The notes: generated by a model not told the origin, from the sequence alone. Positions 34,865-43,466 are shown, numbered from the stretch's first letter. The stretch is 64,000 nt of DNA from JAWMQL01 sp033283165 (GCA_033283165.1 JAWMQL010000005.1:186001-250000), one strand, 5' to 3'. A program made the numbers and translations.

Positions 34865-35286
34865 CCTATTCTCTATCCTCACAGGACAGGGACTTCAAAA
34901 ACCAGTTCGAAAGCTGCCGGTTTCCGGCAGCTGATTTCGATCACAAATCCCATATCCGACTGGCCTATGTCTACCTCGCCGGGAATACACCGGATGAATC
35001 GGCCGGACAGGTAAGGAAGTCCCTGAACCGGTTTATTCGTCATGCCGGCGCCGATCCCGCCAAATACCACGAGACCCTGACCTGTGCCTGGGTCTACGCG
35101 GTGAATCATTTTATGGAAAGATCCAGTGGGGCACGGTGTTTTGACGACTTCATCGAACAGAATCCCGCGCTGCTGGACAGCAGGATCATGTTGTCGCATT
35201 ACTCGGCCGAGCTGCTGTTCTCGGCCACCGCGCGAGACCGGTTTGTCGAGCCGGACCGCGAACCAATCCCGCGGCGCCATCGCTGA
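34861..35286 (+). CDS. Conserved hypothetical protein, FDH-x-S-H-I-R family
   Basis: A 141-residue protein beginning with GTG at 34861 inside the previous gene's stop (GTGA overlap), so it is translationally coupled to the methyltransferase homologue. The pattern FDHKSHIRLAYVYL...KSLNRFIRH...KYHETLTCAWVYAV is one I associate with a widespread small family of unknown function, sometimes near thiol-related enzymes; I know no assigned activity. The conserved His residues could bind a metal. Confidence 0.75.
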   Translation: MTYSLSSQDRDFKNQFESCRFPAADFDHKSHIRLAYVYLAGNTPDESAGQVRKSLNRFIRHAGADPAKYHETLTCAWVYAVNHFMERSSGARCFDDFIEQNPALLDSRIMLSHYSAELLFSATARDRFVEPDREPIPRRHR

Positions 35287-35343
35287 CTGATCGGGCCGGG
35301 AGGCCCGGACCGGCGGAAATCAGGCAATCGGGCATATCCGGGC

Positions 35344-35372
35344 TTCGGCATTGGCCCGGTTTCAGGTACAAT
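35344..35372 (+). promoter_or_regulatory. Sigma-70 promoter candidate upstream of the coiled-coil gene
   Basis: A weak -35 TTCGGC (35344-35349), a 17-base spacer and a good -10 TACAAT (35367-35372). It would give a leader of about 275 bases before the ATG at 35654. Confidence 0.4.
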
Positions 35373-35508
35373 GCGCGCGGCCACCAGGGAGCCAGACAGC
35401 GAGAATCCGCCTGGCGCGGAAACCTGGCCATCGCCGAACGCCAGCAGCTTGGCAGGCCGGCCTCCTGGACGCCTCCGTTTAGCCCTTATGGGCCAACCAT
35501 CTGATTGA

Positions 35509-35531
35509 TTTTTATAGATTTTCTATAAAAA
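35509..35531. promoter_or_regulatory. AT-rich perfect palindrome in the leader
   Basis: TTTTTATAGA (35509-35518) and TCTATAAAAA (35522-35531) are perfect 10-bp arms around TTT. TATAAA inside the right arm could be a -10 box with CTGATT (35501-35506) 17 bases upstream, so a bound regulator would block it. Confidence 0.4.
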
Positions 35532-35653
35532 CCCGTCTCCGGCTATACCGGGGAGATGGTGCCGGGATACCAGGCCAGGACTGAACGGTCACTACCAGCA
35601 ACCCACCGACGCGATCGCGGTATCGCGCGGTACGAACATTTGGGAAACATCGT

Positions 35654-36205
35654 ATGTTAAGCGTCAACAAACTGGAAAAAGTCATCGAACTGGAAGAACA
35701 ACTGCGCACCGAGTACCAGGGCCAACTGGACGAAAAGAAGGCCCAGATCGAGATTCACGTCAGGCAGGAATCAGAACTGCAGGCGACTATTGAATCCCAG
35801 CAGGCAACTATCGCCAGGCAACTGGACACCATCACCGAGCTGGCGGCGAAGGCCGAGGCCAACCAGCAGGTGGAACAGCTCAATCGCGAGCTGAACAACC
35901 GGGCGGGAAACCTGCAGGAGGAAGTGGCCGAGCTGAAAAAGCGCGTGAAGGCGCTGCAAAAGGACCTGGCCCAGACCCGGGAAGAAAACAAGGCCCTGAA
36001 GCAGTTCGATCCCGCCCGGATGAAAAAGAACCTGGACGCCAACAAGAAAAAAGTGGCGGAGCAGACCCGCGCCAACGAGCTGCTGCAAAAATCCGTGGGC
36101 AAGGTAAAGAGCGAAAAGGCCGAGCTGCAGCAGAAGGTCAGCGAGTTGGAAGCCCAACTCACCGAACTGCAGGCCGACCTGGACCCGGAGGAAGCGGCAG
36201 CCTGA
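35654..36205 (+). CDS. Coiled-coil protein of unknown function
   Basis: A 183-residue, almost wholly alpha-helical protein rich in Glu, Gln, Lys and Leu with heptad spacing throughout (e.g. LEKVIELEEQLRTEYQGQL, LQEEVAELKKRVKALQKDL). It has no signal peptide and no membrane segment, so it is probably a cytoplasmic rod-like oligomer. No domain is recognised. The RBS is weak (GGGAAA). Its stop codon directly abuts the stop of the convergent amidohydrolase gene with no bases between. Confidence 0.75.
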   Translation: MLSVNKLEKVIELEEQLRTEYQGQLDEKKAQIEIHVRQESELQATIESQQATIARQLDTITELAAKAEANQQVEQLNRELNNRAGNLQEEVAELKKRVKALQKDLAQTREENKALKQFDPARMKKNLDANKKKVAEQTRANELLQKSVGKVKSEKAELQQKVSELEAQLTELQADLDPEEAAA

Positions 36206-37945
36206 TCAGGCCGCCTGCGGACTGACCATAACCCCGGGCCGGGCTTCCGTGGCCCGGGTGCCCTCGAAGGTGGGTATGCCGTTCACCAGGGTGAGGCGTA
36301 CCGGAGCCGGCTGTCGCGTCCAGCGCCAGGTGTAACCACCCTTGCCGTCGGGGACGTCGTAGACCCGTTCCATATCCCGTGACTCGATTTCGTCCAGCCT
36401 GAACACGGTAACATCAGCGCGCTTGCCCACCACCAGTTCGCCCCGGTCCGGAAGGGAAAAGTGGCGGGCCAGCTTGCCGGTCATGGAATGGATGGCCTCC
36501 TCGAGGCTGATCCTGCCGGTATCGCGCACCCAGTAAGTCAGCAGCTTGATATTCTCTCCACCGCCACAGAGCATCTGCCCGTGGGCGCCGCAATCATTGA
36601 TATTGCCCGCCGCCATGGGGTCCCTGATCAGCGCTTCCACCACATCCTCGGTCATGGCGAAGGGCGGCATGGTCACGGTGGACTCCAACCCGTTGGCCAG
36701 CAGCCACTCGGCCATGGCATCGGAGGGATGTTCGGCGCCGATCTGCCGCTGGTACTCCCCCAGCGTGAGGTGGATGGGGCCGGTCCCGTTGTCGCTGTTC
36801 AGCAGCTGTAAATTCTCGGCGCGCCCCTTCGGAAACGGCGAGAACTCGAAGGTTTCCTCATCCCAGGACTTGCGGGCCCGGGCGCGCCACTCCGGGTCGC
36901 GCAGGAGGGCGGTCTTTTCCTCGTCAGTTTCGGCGGTCACGACCTCATGCCAGACGTAGTCATTGCTCTGGGCAAATATCAGCGAGCTCTGGACGCTGAG
37001 GGTCGAGGTGACGGGGATATGGGCAAAACCGGTCCAGAAGTCGAGTCTCCGGGCCTTGAGCTGTTGATGCAGTTCCACCAGTGGCGCCTGAATACCCATC
37101 AGGTCACGCTGGAATTCCAGGGTCGGCACCCCGCCCCACTGCACCCGCACATTCAGGCCGTCGGACAACCGGGCCAGGCGCTGCAGGGATTCCCCGGCGG
37201 TCATGTTCCGGAATGTGTCCAGGATGATCTGCAGACTGCTGCCGGGATAGCGGTCCAGCACCTCCATCAGGGCCCGGAACTCGGCGTCGTCCGCCTTCAG
37301 GCTGGGCACGGGACGGTCCTCCCCGTCGTGGTCCATCAGGTTGGAGGACAGTCCCATGGCGCCGGCCTGCATCGCCTCGTCCAGCATGACCACCATGCGC
37401 CCGATCTCCTCCGGGGTGGCGGCGCGCTGCCAGGCTTCCAGTCCCATGACGGCCAGGCGCAGGGCGATATGCCCGCAGTAGACGGCGTAGTTCAGCGGCA
37501 CCCGGCAGTTGGCCACCATGGCGTCCCTGTACTCCGGCCAGCTGCGCCAGTTCCAGGGCAGGGAGTCCAGGAAGGGTTCCTCGGGGATATCCTCGAAGAA
37601 GGAAAAAATCTTGACCACCTCGCGCCGGGCGGCCTCGTCATCGGACAGGGGCGCGGTGGAGAACCCACAATTACCCATAACCTGGGTAGTGGCGCCGTAA
37701 CCGGGCAGGGGATCGAGACGGTTGTCCCACCACATGGCGCCATCGTAGTGCGTATGGGACTCGATGAAGCCCGGGGCCACGATACAGCCTGTGGCGTCGT
37801 AAACACGATCATCCTGTGCCGGCAACTGGTCACCAATTTCGGCGATCAGGCCGTCGCGCAGGCGTACGTCCGCGCGGTAGGCCGGGGCGCCGGTACCATC
37901 GACCACGGTACCGTTCTTAATCAGGAGGTTCTCGACCTGGCTCAT
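36206..37945 (-). CDS. N-acyl-D-amino-acid deacylase-type amidohydrolase
   Basis: A 579-residue amidohydrolase of the D-aminoacylase group. The first metal motif is in APGFIESHTHYDGAMWWD, the conserved NCGFSTAPL follows, and the terminal part has GELVVGKRADVTVFRLDEIE. The group removes N-acyl or N-carbamoyl groups from D-amino acids or similar compounds, and many members are misannotated, so substrate is open. It is divergent from an AraC regulator and probably regulated by it. Confidence 0.87.
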   Translation of the reverse strand: MSQVENLLIKNGTVVDGTGAPAYRADVRLRDGLIAEIGDQLPAQDDRVYDATGCIVAPGFIESHTHYDGAMWWDNRLDPLPGYGATTQVMGNCGFSTAPLSDDEAARREVVKIFSFFEDIPEEPFLDSLPWNWRSWPEYRDAMVANCRVPLNYAVYCGHIALRLAVMGLEAWQRAATPEEIGRMVVMLDEAMQAGAMGLSSNLMDHDGEDRPVPSLKADDAEFRALMEVLDRYPGSSLQIILDTFRNMTAGESLQRLARLSDGLNVRVQWGGVPTLEFQRDLMGIQAPLVELHQQLKARRLDFWTGFAHIPVTSTLSVQSSLIFAQSNDYVWHEVVTAETDEEKTALLRDPEWRARARKSWDEETFEFSPFPKGRAENLQLLNSDNGTGPIHLTLGEYQRQIGAEHPSDAMAEWLLANGLESTVTMPPFAMTEDVVEALIRDPMAAGNINDCGAHGQMLCGGGENIKLLTYWVRDTGRISLEEAIHSMTGKLARHFSLPDRGELVVGKRADVTVFRLDEIESRDMERVYDVPDGKGGYTWRWTRQPAPVRLTLVNGIPTFEGTRATEARPGVMVSPQAA

Positions 37946-38011
37946 GTTGTGCTTCCTGTGGCAGTTGGGCTAGGGCCCCAATTTACCCCTGTAACGGGAC
38001 CGACTAGTATT

Positions 38012-38029
38012 AGTATTGCATCAAATACT
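38012..38029. promoter_or_regulatory. Inverted repeat upstream of the AraC gene
   Basis: AGTATT (38012-38017) and AATACT (38024-38029) flank six bases in the 101-bp gap between the divergent deacylase and AraC genes. It may be a binding site; direct repeats of the AraC type are not evident. Confidence 0.3.
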
Positions 38030-38046
38030 TGGATGATTCTGTCAAC

Positions 38047-39141
38047 ATGAGTCTCCGGAGCGACACCGCCGACACACTCTATGAAATTCTCGCCGGCAAG
38101 CGCGTCTCCCGCGCCCGCCTGGAGCGCGCCTGCGACTGGTTCGAACAGCTGGATACACCGCTGGACCGCCGCAGTTTTCTGGCCTACACACAGGTTCTAC
38201 AACGGGAGCTGGATTCCGCCAGCCCACTGGCGGGACTGGTGCCCAAGTGGCGACACGCGCGGCGCGGCAAAGACCGGTTTGACGAAGACTCGGCTGCCGC
38301 TTTCTTGCAGGATTACACTGCACATCTGGACCCCAACCTCCTGTTTCGCGCGCCGATCACCGCCGGCTACGCCCGCTGGGAGCGCGCCCTGCTGCAACAG
38401 GGCTTCGCCTTTGCCAGCCAGAGCGAGCAGGCCTGGAGCCTGCTCTACTGTGACCGCGGCGGTGCCCGGCTGCGCGCCGCAGGTCGTGACCTGCCACTGG
38501 TGCCCGGGCAGGTGCTGTTGGTGGCGCCCGGAGCCCCGTGTAGCCTGCAGCCCCTGCCGGATTGTGATGAGTGGGCCTACTACTGGGCGGTCTTCCACCC
38601 CGACTCCCGTTGGCGCAACTGGCTGATCTGGCCGCACTTCGCGACCCGCATCAGCCACCTCAGCCTGCCGGAGGACGTGCAGCCGGCGGTTTCCGCCACT
38701 TTCCTGGAACTCGAACACTGCCTGCAGTCGGCGCGTCCCATGGCCACGGAACTTTCCCACAACCTGATGGAACAGTTGATTCTGCGCTGCCGGGCCAGCC
38801 TGCCGAGCGAATTCGAACCCCATCGCGACCCCCGTATCGAGCGCGCTCGCGCCTTCGTCGAGGAACATTTCGACGAGGCCTTCACCCTGGAGGACGTTGC
38901 CGGTGCAGCCAGCATGTCCGTGTCGAGGCTGGCCAGCCTGTTCCGGCAGCAGTGCGGTCTCAGTGTACTGGGCTACCGGGACGAGTTGCGCATGGTGCAG
39001 GCAGCCCAGTTGCTTCGCAACAGCTCGATGTCGATTGCCGCCGTGGGTGCGGCAGCAGGCTACCCGGACCCGGCCTACTTCTCACGCACCTTCAGCCGCC
39101 ATGTGGGCGTTTCACCGCGCGAATACCAGCAGCAGGGATAG
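38047..39141 (+). CDS. AraC-family regulator divergent from the deacylase
   Basis: A 364-residue regulator. Residues 110-190 look like the cupin-type ligand-binding domain of AraC regulators (LLYCDRGGARLRAAGRDLPL, VPGQVLLVAPGAPCSLQP). The C-terminal 100 residues have the double HTH (FTLEDVAGAASMSVSRLASLF and SIAAVGAAAGYPDPAYFSRTF). An extra N-terminal 100 residues are of unknown role. A TTG at 38029 is an alternative start. Divergence from the amidohydrolase gene suggests local control. Confidence 0.88.
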   Translation: MSLRSDTADTLYEILAGKRVSRARLERACDWFEQLDTPLDRRSFLAYTQVLQRELDSASPLAGLVPKWRHARRGKDRFDEDSAAAFLQDYTAHLDPNLLFRAPITAGYARWERALLQQGFAFASQSEQAWSLLYCDRGGARLRAAGRDLPLVPGQVLLVAPGAPCSLQPLPDCDEWAYYWAVFHPDSRWRNWLIWPHFATRISHLSLPEDVQPAVSATFLELEHCLQSARPMATELSHNLMEQLILRCRASLPSEFEPHRDPRIERARAFVEEHFDEAFTLEDVAGAASMSVSRLASLFRQQCGLSVLGYRDELRMVQAAQLLRNSSMSIAAVGAAAGYPDPAYFSRTFSRHVGVSPREYQQQG

Positions 39142-39232
39142 ACAAGGGCCCGGAGCAAAAGCCTGCGGCGACACGGCTCGGGTCGCTGTACGTTGGTTTG
39201 TATACTAATCTAGGAACAAACCATCGCGCTCA

Positions 39233-39721
39233 ATGGATATGCTGTCACGCACAAACCGCCTGCTGCCCCGGTTGCTGCTCGCCGCCACCCTGATCCCGGT
39301 GGCGCAGTTCACGGGAGCCAGGGAAATTTCCAGCTCTGCCCGGGTCAACGAGGACGGTTCGCTGCGTATCGACGGCCGCACGATCTACCTGACCGGCATC
39401 CATATCCCCGATACCGGCAACACCTGCGCGACCTACCGCCAACCCTCGGTGTGCGGCTCGCGCGCTTATGTCGCCCTGGACTTCAAAATCCAGGGCTTCG
39501 TGCGCTGTGAAATCCTGTCCCGCAACGAGGACCGCAGCCTGGTGGGCCGCTGCCGGGTCAACGCCAGTCAGTTCGATGACGGCGAGGACCTGAGCGCCTA
39601 CCTGCTGGAACGAGGCTGGGCCGTGGCGCTGCCGGACGCCCCGGTTGAATACCAGGCACTGGAAAAAATTGCCCGCTCCCGCGGACTGGGCCTGTGGGGA
39701 TTCCCGGTGGAGCTTCGATGA
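39233..39721 (+). CDS. Secreted staphylococcal-nuclease-like protein
   Basis: A 162-residue protein with signal peptide (LLPRLLLAATLIPVAQFTGA) and an SNase-like OB-fold: LRIDGRTIYLTGIHIPDTG, RAYVALDFKIQGFVRCEI, LLERGWAVALPDAP and the closing RSRGLGLWG. The usual acidic and Arg active-site residues are not all obvious, so nuclease activity is doubtful and a binding role is possible. Its last bases overlap the HIT gene (ATGA), so the two are coupled. Confidence 0.8.
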   Translation: MDMLSRTNRLLPRLLLAATLIPVAQFTGAREISSSARVNEDGSLRIDGRTIYLTGIHIPDTGNTCATYRQPSVCGSRAYVALDFKIQGFVRCEILSRNEDRSLVGRCRVNASQFDDGEDLSAYLLERGWAVALPDAPVEYQALEKIARSRGLGLWGFPVELR

Positions 39722-40140
39722 GTTACGACGACAACAATATCTTCGCGCAAATCCTGCGCGGCGAGGCGCCGGCGTTCAAGGTCTACGAAACTGACCAGGC
39801 GCTGGCGTTCATGGACATCATGCCCCAGGTGCCGGGCCACACCCTGGTGATCCCCAGGGACGGTGCCGAGAACCTGCACGATGCCGACCCGGAGATTCTC
39901 GGCGCCACGATCCAGGTCGTGCAAACCGTCGCCGACGCCGTCAAACGCGCTTTTGAGGCGCCGGGGATCATGATCGCCCAACTCAACGGCGCAGCGGCAG
40001 GACAATCGGTTTTCCACCTGCACTTTCATATCCTGCCACGGTTTCGGGGCATAGATTTGAAATTGCACGCCCGCGAACTGGAAGATTTCGCCGTGCTGGA
40101 AAAGCACGCCGAAATGATCCGGGCCTGCCTGGCCGATTGA
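39718..40140 (+). CDS. HIT-family (histidine triad) protein
   Basis: A 140-residue HINT-like nucleotide hydrolase. It has the N-terminal NIFAQILRGEAPAFKVYE, ALAFMDIMPQVPGHTLVIP, and the histidine triad HLHFHILPR. These enzymes hydrolyse adenosine phosphoramidates or dinucleoside polyphosphates in the cytoplasm. The ATG at 39718 overlaps the stop of the SNase-like gene (ATGA). Coupling of an exported with a cytoplasmic protein has no obvious functional reason. Confidence 0.92.
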   Translation: MSYDDNNIFAQILRGEAPAFKVYETDQALAFMDIMPQVPGHTLVIPRDGAENLHDADPEILGATIQVVQTVADAVKRAFEAPGIMIAQLNGAAAGQSVFHLHFHILPRFRGIDLKLHARELEDFAVLEKHAEMIRACLAD

Positions 40141-40184
40141 ATTCCCAACCTCAAGGTGGACACTCTGACAGGCAACATTTTCCT

Positions 40185-40379
40185 GTGGACCAGGCAGACA
40201 CCCTACTGACCATCGCGGCGCTATCGATCGCGCTCGCCGGCTGCTCCGGGCTTGTCAACGTTCTCGGTCGGGGCATACGCTCGGGCGAGGCGGATGCGCG
40301 GGCTCTGCGGCTGATGTTTGGCCCGTGGTCGTTTTCGCTGCTGCTGGTCGGTTATGACGTTTCCGCGGAAACGTCATAA
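40185..40379 (+). pseudogene. Probable remnant of a small membrane-protein gene
   Basis: A 64-residue frame from GTG 40185 with DTLLTIAALSIALAGCSG, which resembles the first helix of a family of longer membrane proteins starting with similar L-L-T-I-A-x-x-S-I-A-L-A-G patterns. It stops early at TAA inside a perfect 28-bp palindrome (40352-40379), so it looks truncated. It may instead be a genuine short protein; an in-frame TTG at 40137 overlaps the HIT stop. Confidence 0.4.
40352..40379. repeat. Perfect 28-bp palindrome
   Basis: Starts TTATGACGTTTCCG and continues as its exact reverse complement, with no central spacer (14-bp arms). It lies between the HIT unit and the convergent CAP lipoprotein gene. 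No T-run on either side, so it is not a classical terminator. Confidence 0.75.
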
Positions 40380-40394
40380 GTGTCCAGGGTAAGG

Positions 40395-41813
40395 TTACCT
40401 GGCAAACACCTGGGTCCAGAACACGCCGTAGACACTGCTGTAACCCGACGACCCAAAGTCCTTGAAATAGCTGGCCATCATATTGGCGCAATGCCCGGGG
40501 CTTGCAGTCCAGGCCTGCATCACCGAATTCACCGAGTTGTATCCGGCCGCGATGTTCTCGCCGTAGGTATACCAGTTGTAGCCCGCCTGACTGATGCGCT
40601 CTCCCGGCGTGGAATTATCAGATCCGGTATGGCTCATGAAATTATGGGTCGCCATATCACTCGAGTGCCGGGTTGCCGCCACCTGGAGTTGACAGTTCCA
40701 CGCCAGTGGCGGCGCCGGCGCTAATGTCTGCGTGCCGCAGGTCCGCGTCTGGGCCCGGAATGCGTTTACCGCCGCCAGCATCGCCTGGTCGTCTGAAGAC
40801 AGGGTGCAGGAGCCATCGGTCGGTGGCGGCGGGGGTTCCGGTTCCTGTGTATCGTCGATGGGGTCGCAGGCATCGCCAATGCCATCGTTGTCCAGATCTG
40901 ACTGGAGCGGGTTGTACACGTCGACACAGTTATCCGTGGCGTCCAGAACATAGCCATCAGGCCGGGTAATATCGGTCACGTAGTCAGTCGGGTCGCCATA
41001 GCCATCCCGATCGATATCGCGGAAGTACTCCCGGGGAAAGAAGCCCTCGTCTACCAGCCCGTCACAATCGTTGTCGACGCTGTCGAACGACTCATCTGTG
41101 GCGGGCGAGATGCTGGCGTTGCCATCATCACAGTCACTGTTGTTTGCGACATATCCGTCGAGTGGCTCAAAGCCGTCGAAGAAGTCTGCTGTGCCACCGT
41201 AACCGTCGCCGTCGACATCCCGGAAATAACGCGTTGTTGCCTGTTCTTCCTGGTCGGAGGTGCTGTCGGCGAGACCCTCGTCGATCTTGCCGTTGCAGTT
41301 ATTGTCGCGTCCGTCACCGAGTTCTTCAGCATGTGGCCAGGTCGTCGCGTCACTATCGTCGCAGTCTCCCTTTATCGTCACATAACCCTCCGGGCGCTCC
41401 GCTGACATGACCCGACTGCTCGACCTGCCGAAATGGTCTCCGTCGCCATCGCGAAACCAGGGCCTGGTCCTGGTCTCCCGTTCGAATCTGGCCCGCACTT
41501 CGACGCTGCCCTGGTATTGACGGTATTCCTCTGGCAGGGGAGCAAGGGAAAGTTCACACACTTCGGTCGGGAAGCGGGAACATATCCCGGTCCAGCGAAC
41601 AAACCGGTAGCCATCGGCGGGGACGGCGGTGAGGGTGTCTGTGACCTCCTCGTGGATATCGAAAGTACACTCGGCCTGACTGCACGAATGCAGGCCAGAA
41701 GCGGAGAAAATCTCGCCCTTATCATCAGTAATCAGGACCAGTCGGCAACCCGCCAGGGTCAGCAAAAGACCTGCGAGCAAGCCGCGCACGACACGGATTG
41801 GGTCAGCGTACAT
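40395..41813 (-). CDS. Lipoprotein with MopE-type metal-binding repeats and a CAP domain
   Basis: A 472-residue predicted lipoprotein, lipobox L-A-G-C (Cys23). Residues 23-115 match the N-terminal domain of the Kelch lipoprotein at 3806-5044 (SCSQAECTFDI, AVPADGYRFVRW). Next come two to three MopE-like motifs (DGDGDHFG..DCDDSDATTWP..DNNCNGKIDEG; DVDGDGYGG..DCDDGNASISP..DNDCDGLVDEG), a thrombospondin-type-3 motif (DLDNDGIGDACDP), a Pro-rich linker and a C-terminal CAP/SCP domain (TRHSSDMATHNFMSH, YGENIAAGY, SPGHCANMM). It is probably a calcium-binding surface protein. The ATG at 41813 starts the signal peptide; the longer frame to 41909 is rejected. Confidence 0.87.
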   Translation of the reverse strand: MYADPIRVVRGLLAGLLLTLAGCRLVLITDDKGEIFSASGLHSCSQAECTFDIHEEVTDTLTAVPADGYRFVRWTGICSRFPTEVCELSLAPLPEEYRQYQGSVEVRARFERETRTRPWFRDGDGDHFGRSSSRVMSAERPEGYVTIKGDCDDSDATTWPHAEELGDGRDNNCNGKIDEGLADSTSDQEEQATTRYFRDVDGDGYGGTADFFDGFEPLDGYVANNSDCDDGNASISPATDESFDSVDNDCDGLVDEGFFPREYFRDIDRDGYGDPTDYVTDITRPDGYVLDATDNCVDVYNPLQSDLDNDGIGDACDPIDDTQEPEPPPPPTDGSCTLSSDDQAMLAAVNAFRAQTRTCGTQTLAPAPPLAWNCQLQVAATRHSSDMATHNFMSHTGSDNSTPGERISQAGYNWYTYGENIAAGYNSVNSVMQAWTASPGHCANMMASYFKDFGSSGYSSVYGVFWTQVFAR

Positions 41814-42016
41814 ACCAGTTTCCAGTTCATCGCCGGGAGACGGCGCTCCTCCGCCGTCACTTTCCTGATTGAAGGTGAACGGACCTGCCGGCTCTACTGT
41901 TTTCTGCACTTTTCGACAGATTGTGCCCGCGCCATCGGGCGGCCTCGCGAAAAGTCACGAAAAGCAGGGAAATTCCTTGCCGGGCGCGGCGAGGATGGGG
42001 TAGGCGATAGCGCGGT

Positions 42017-43393
42017 CTAGGCGATGAGCTTGGTCACGCTCTTGGACACGGAGACCACGCCCTGGTCGAAGTACGCTTCGTGGTTGAGTTCGATCTTTGA
42101 CAGGTCGTACAGGTAATTGACCATGATTCCTGCGGACTGCTCCCGGCCCTTGCTGGTAAGGTCCGCGCCCCAGTGCATCTGGTGCAGGCGGGCGCCATTA
42201 CCCAGGTGAAACCTGGCGACCGGATCCAGGGCGAGTTCACCGGACTTCTCATTGACCAGGTAATGCGCACAAAGCTTCATGAGCGCAGCGCTGACTTCCG
42301 CCTCCACCACCCGGCCGACGGGCTCCTTCACTTTTTGCGCCAGGGATTCACCCACCAGTTCGGTCAGGTCGGTAGATTTAAGCCACTTGCGGAACCCGGG
42401 CACCGGCGACAAGGTGACGAAAGTCTTCAGCCAGGGCATTTCCTTCTTGAGTTCCTCCACCACGTTCTTGATCAGGAAGTTGCCGAATGACACGCCGGCC
42501 AGTCCCGGGTGGCAATTGCTGATCGAGTAGAAAACCACGGTGTCAACCTTGTCCATGGGCAGCGACTCACGGTCCTGTTCCAACAGGGGGGCAATCGCGT
42601 TGGGGATGTGGTCCGTAAGGGCGACCTCGACAAAGACCAGCGGGTCGTGGGCGAGCGCCGGGTGGAAAAACGCAAAGCAACGCCGGTCTTCCCGGAGCCG
42701 GCTGCGCAGGTCAGGCCAGCCATTGATCTCGTGCACCGCCTCGTAGGCAATAATTTTTTCCAGCTCCAGCGCGGGGGCGCTCCAGTCGAGCCGGCGCAAT
42801 TCCAGAAATCCCTTATTGAACCAGGAGATAAACAGGTGCTTGAGGTCCACGTCCACGACCTTGAGCTCCGGCCGCCCGCGCAGCACCTTGAGCAGGTCAC
42901 CCCGCATGGACACCAGCGCAGCGGTGCCGCCCGGCGCCATATTGATACGCCGGAACAGTTTCTGCCGCGGCGCCTCGGCGGCGCGAGTCAAAGCCCACAG
43001 GTTCTCGGCGCTGTCATTCTCACTGTAAGCCGCAGCGGCTGCCTTCAGGTGCTCGCTGTCGACATCAAACTCATCGGCCAGGCTGTGGAAAAAGGCCAGG
43101 CGCTCCTCGGCATTCAGGCCGTTGTAGGTCTTGATCAGGTCGCCGGCCAGGGCCATGCCCGACGCCTCACCCCGGTGATGCAATAATTCGCGGCTCTGGG
43201 CCAGCAACTTTTCATTGCGGGTGGCGCCCGCCGGCGCCACCAGGCCGCGCTTGGACAGAATCTCCCGCCCCACGACCATAACCGAACTGAGCACCTTGCC
43301 GAGCGCATTCTGTTCCGCCGGGAGAATTTCCTGCTCGGTACCCTGCTCCTTGTCCTGGTCCTGGCTGGACATCGATTTCATAGACCTCATCAC
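42017..43393 (-). CDS. Malonyl-CoA decarboxylase
   Basis: A 458-residue malonyl-CoA decarboxylase (MCD family): helical N-terminal domain and a GNAT-fold catalytic part with FFHPALAHDPLVFVEVALT, YSISNCHPGLAGVSFGNFL (His-Pro motif) and TFVTLSPVPGFRKWL. It converts malonyl-CoA to acetyl-CoA and CO2; some relatives also accept methylmalonyl-CoA. It is the last gene of the leftward acyl-CoA operon, 73 bp after the alpha/beta hydrolase. The start is uncertain among GTG 43393, ATG 43390 and ATG 43381. Confidence 0.9.
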   Translation of the reverse strand: MMRSMKSMSSQDQDKEQGTEQEILPAEQNALGKVLSSVMVVGREILSKRGLVAPAGATRNEKLLAQSRELLHHRGEASGMALAGDLIKTYNGLNAEERLAFFHSLADEFDVDSEHLKAAAAAYSENDSAENLWALTRAAEAPRQKLFRRINMAPGGTAALVSMRGDLLKVLRGRPELKVVDVDLKHLFISWFNKGFLELRRLDWSAPALELEKIIAYEAVHEINGWPDLRSRLREDRRCFAFFHPALAHDPLVFVEVALTDHIPNAIAPLLEQDRESLPMDKVDTVVFYSISNCHPGLAGVSFGNFLIKNVVEELKKEMPWLKTFVTLSPVPGFRKWLKSTDLTELVGESLAQKVKEPVGRVVEAEVSAALMKLCAHYLVNEKSGELALDPVARFHLGNGARLHQMHWGADLTSKGREQSAGIMVNYLYDLSKIELNHEAYFDQGVVSVSKSVTKLIA

Positions 43394-43466
43394 TTCTTCA
43401 ATAACAACAGCGACTGCGCAGATTAGCGGACCGCGGTGCGCAAGGCAATTGACACCCGGTAGGACC

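Larger units (their letters stand above)
35287..35653 (+). other. Long non-coding gap with promoter and two palindromes
   Basis: This 367-bp gap has no credible gene. It holds a GC-rich hairpin (CGGGCC 35292-35297 with GGCCCG 35302-35307), a promoter candidate at 35344-35372, an FseI-like AGGCCGGCCT palindrome near 35453 and an AT-rich palindrome at 35509-35531. It may encode a structured leader of the coiled-coil gene or an unrecognised small RNA; no known RNA family was recognised. Confidence 0.5.

Noticed and set aside
36947..38050. A 367-residue plus-strand open frame
   Set aside because: It is antisense to the D-aminoacylase-type gene and is His/Gly/Gln-rich without a domain.
41909..41964. 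Three CTTTTCG/CGAAAAG boxes upstream of the CAP lipoprotein gene
   Set aside because: Short, unevenly spaced and not near clear promoter boxes; could be chance.
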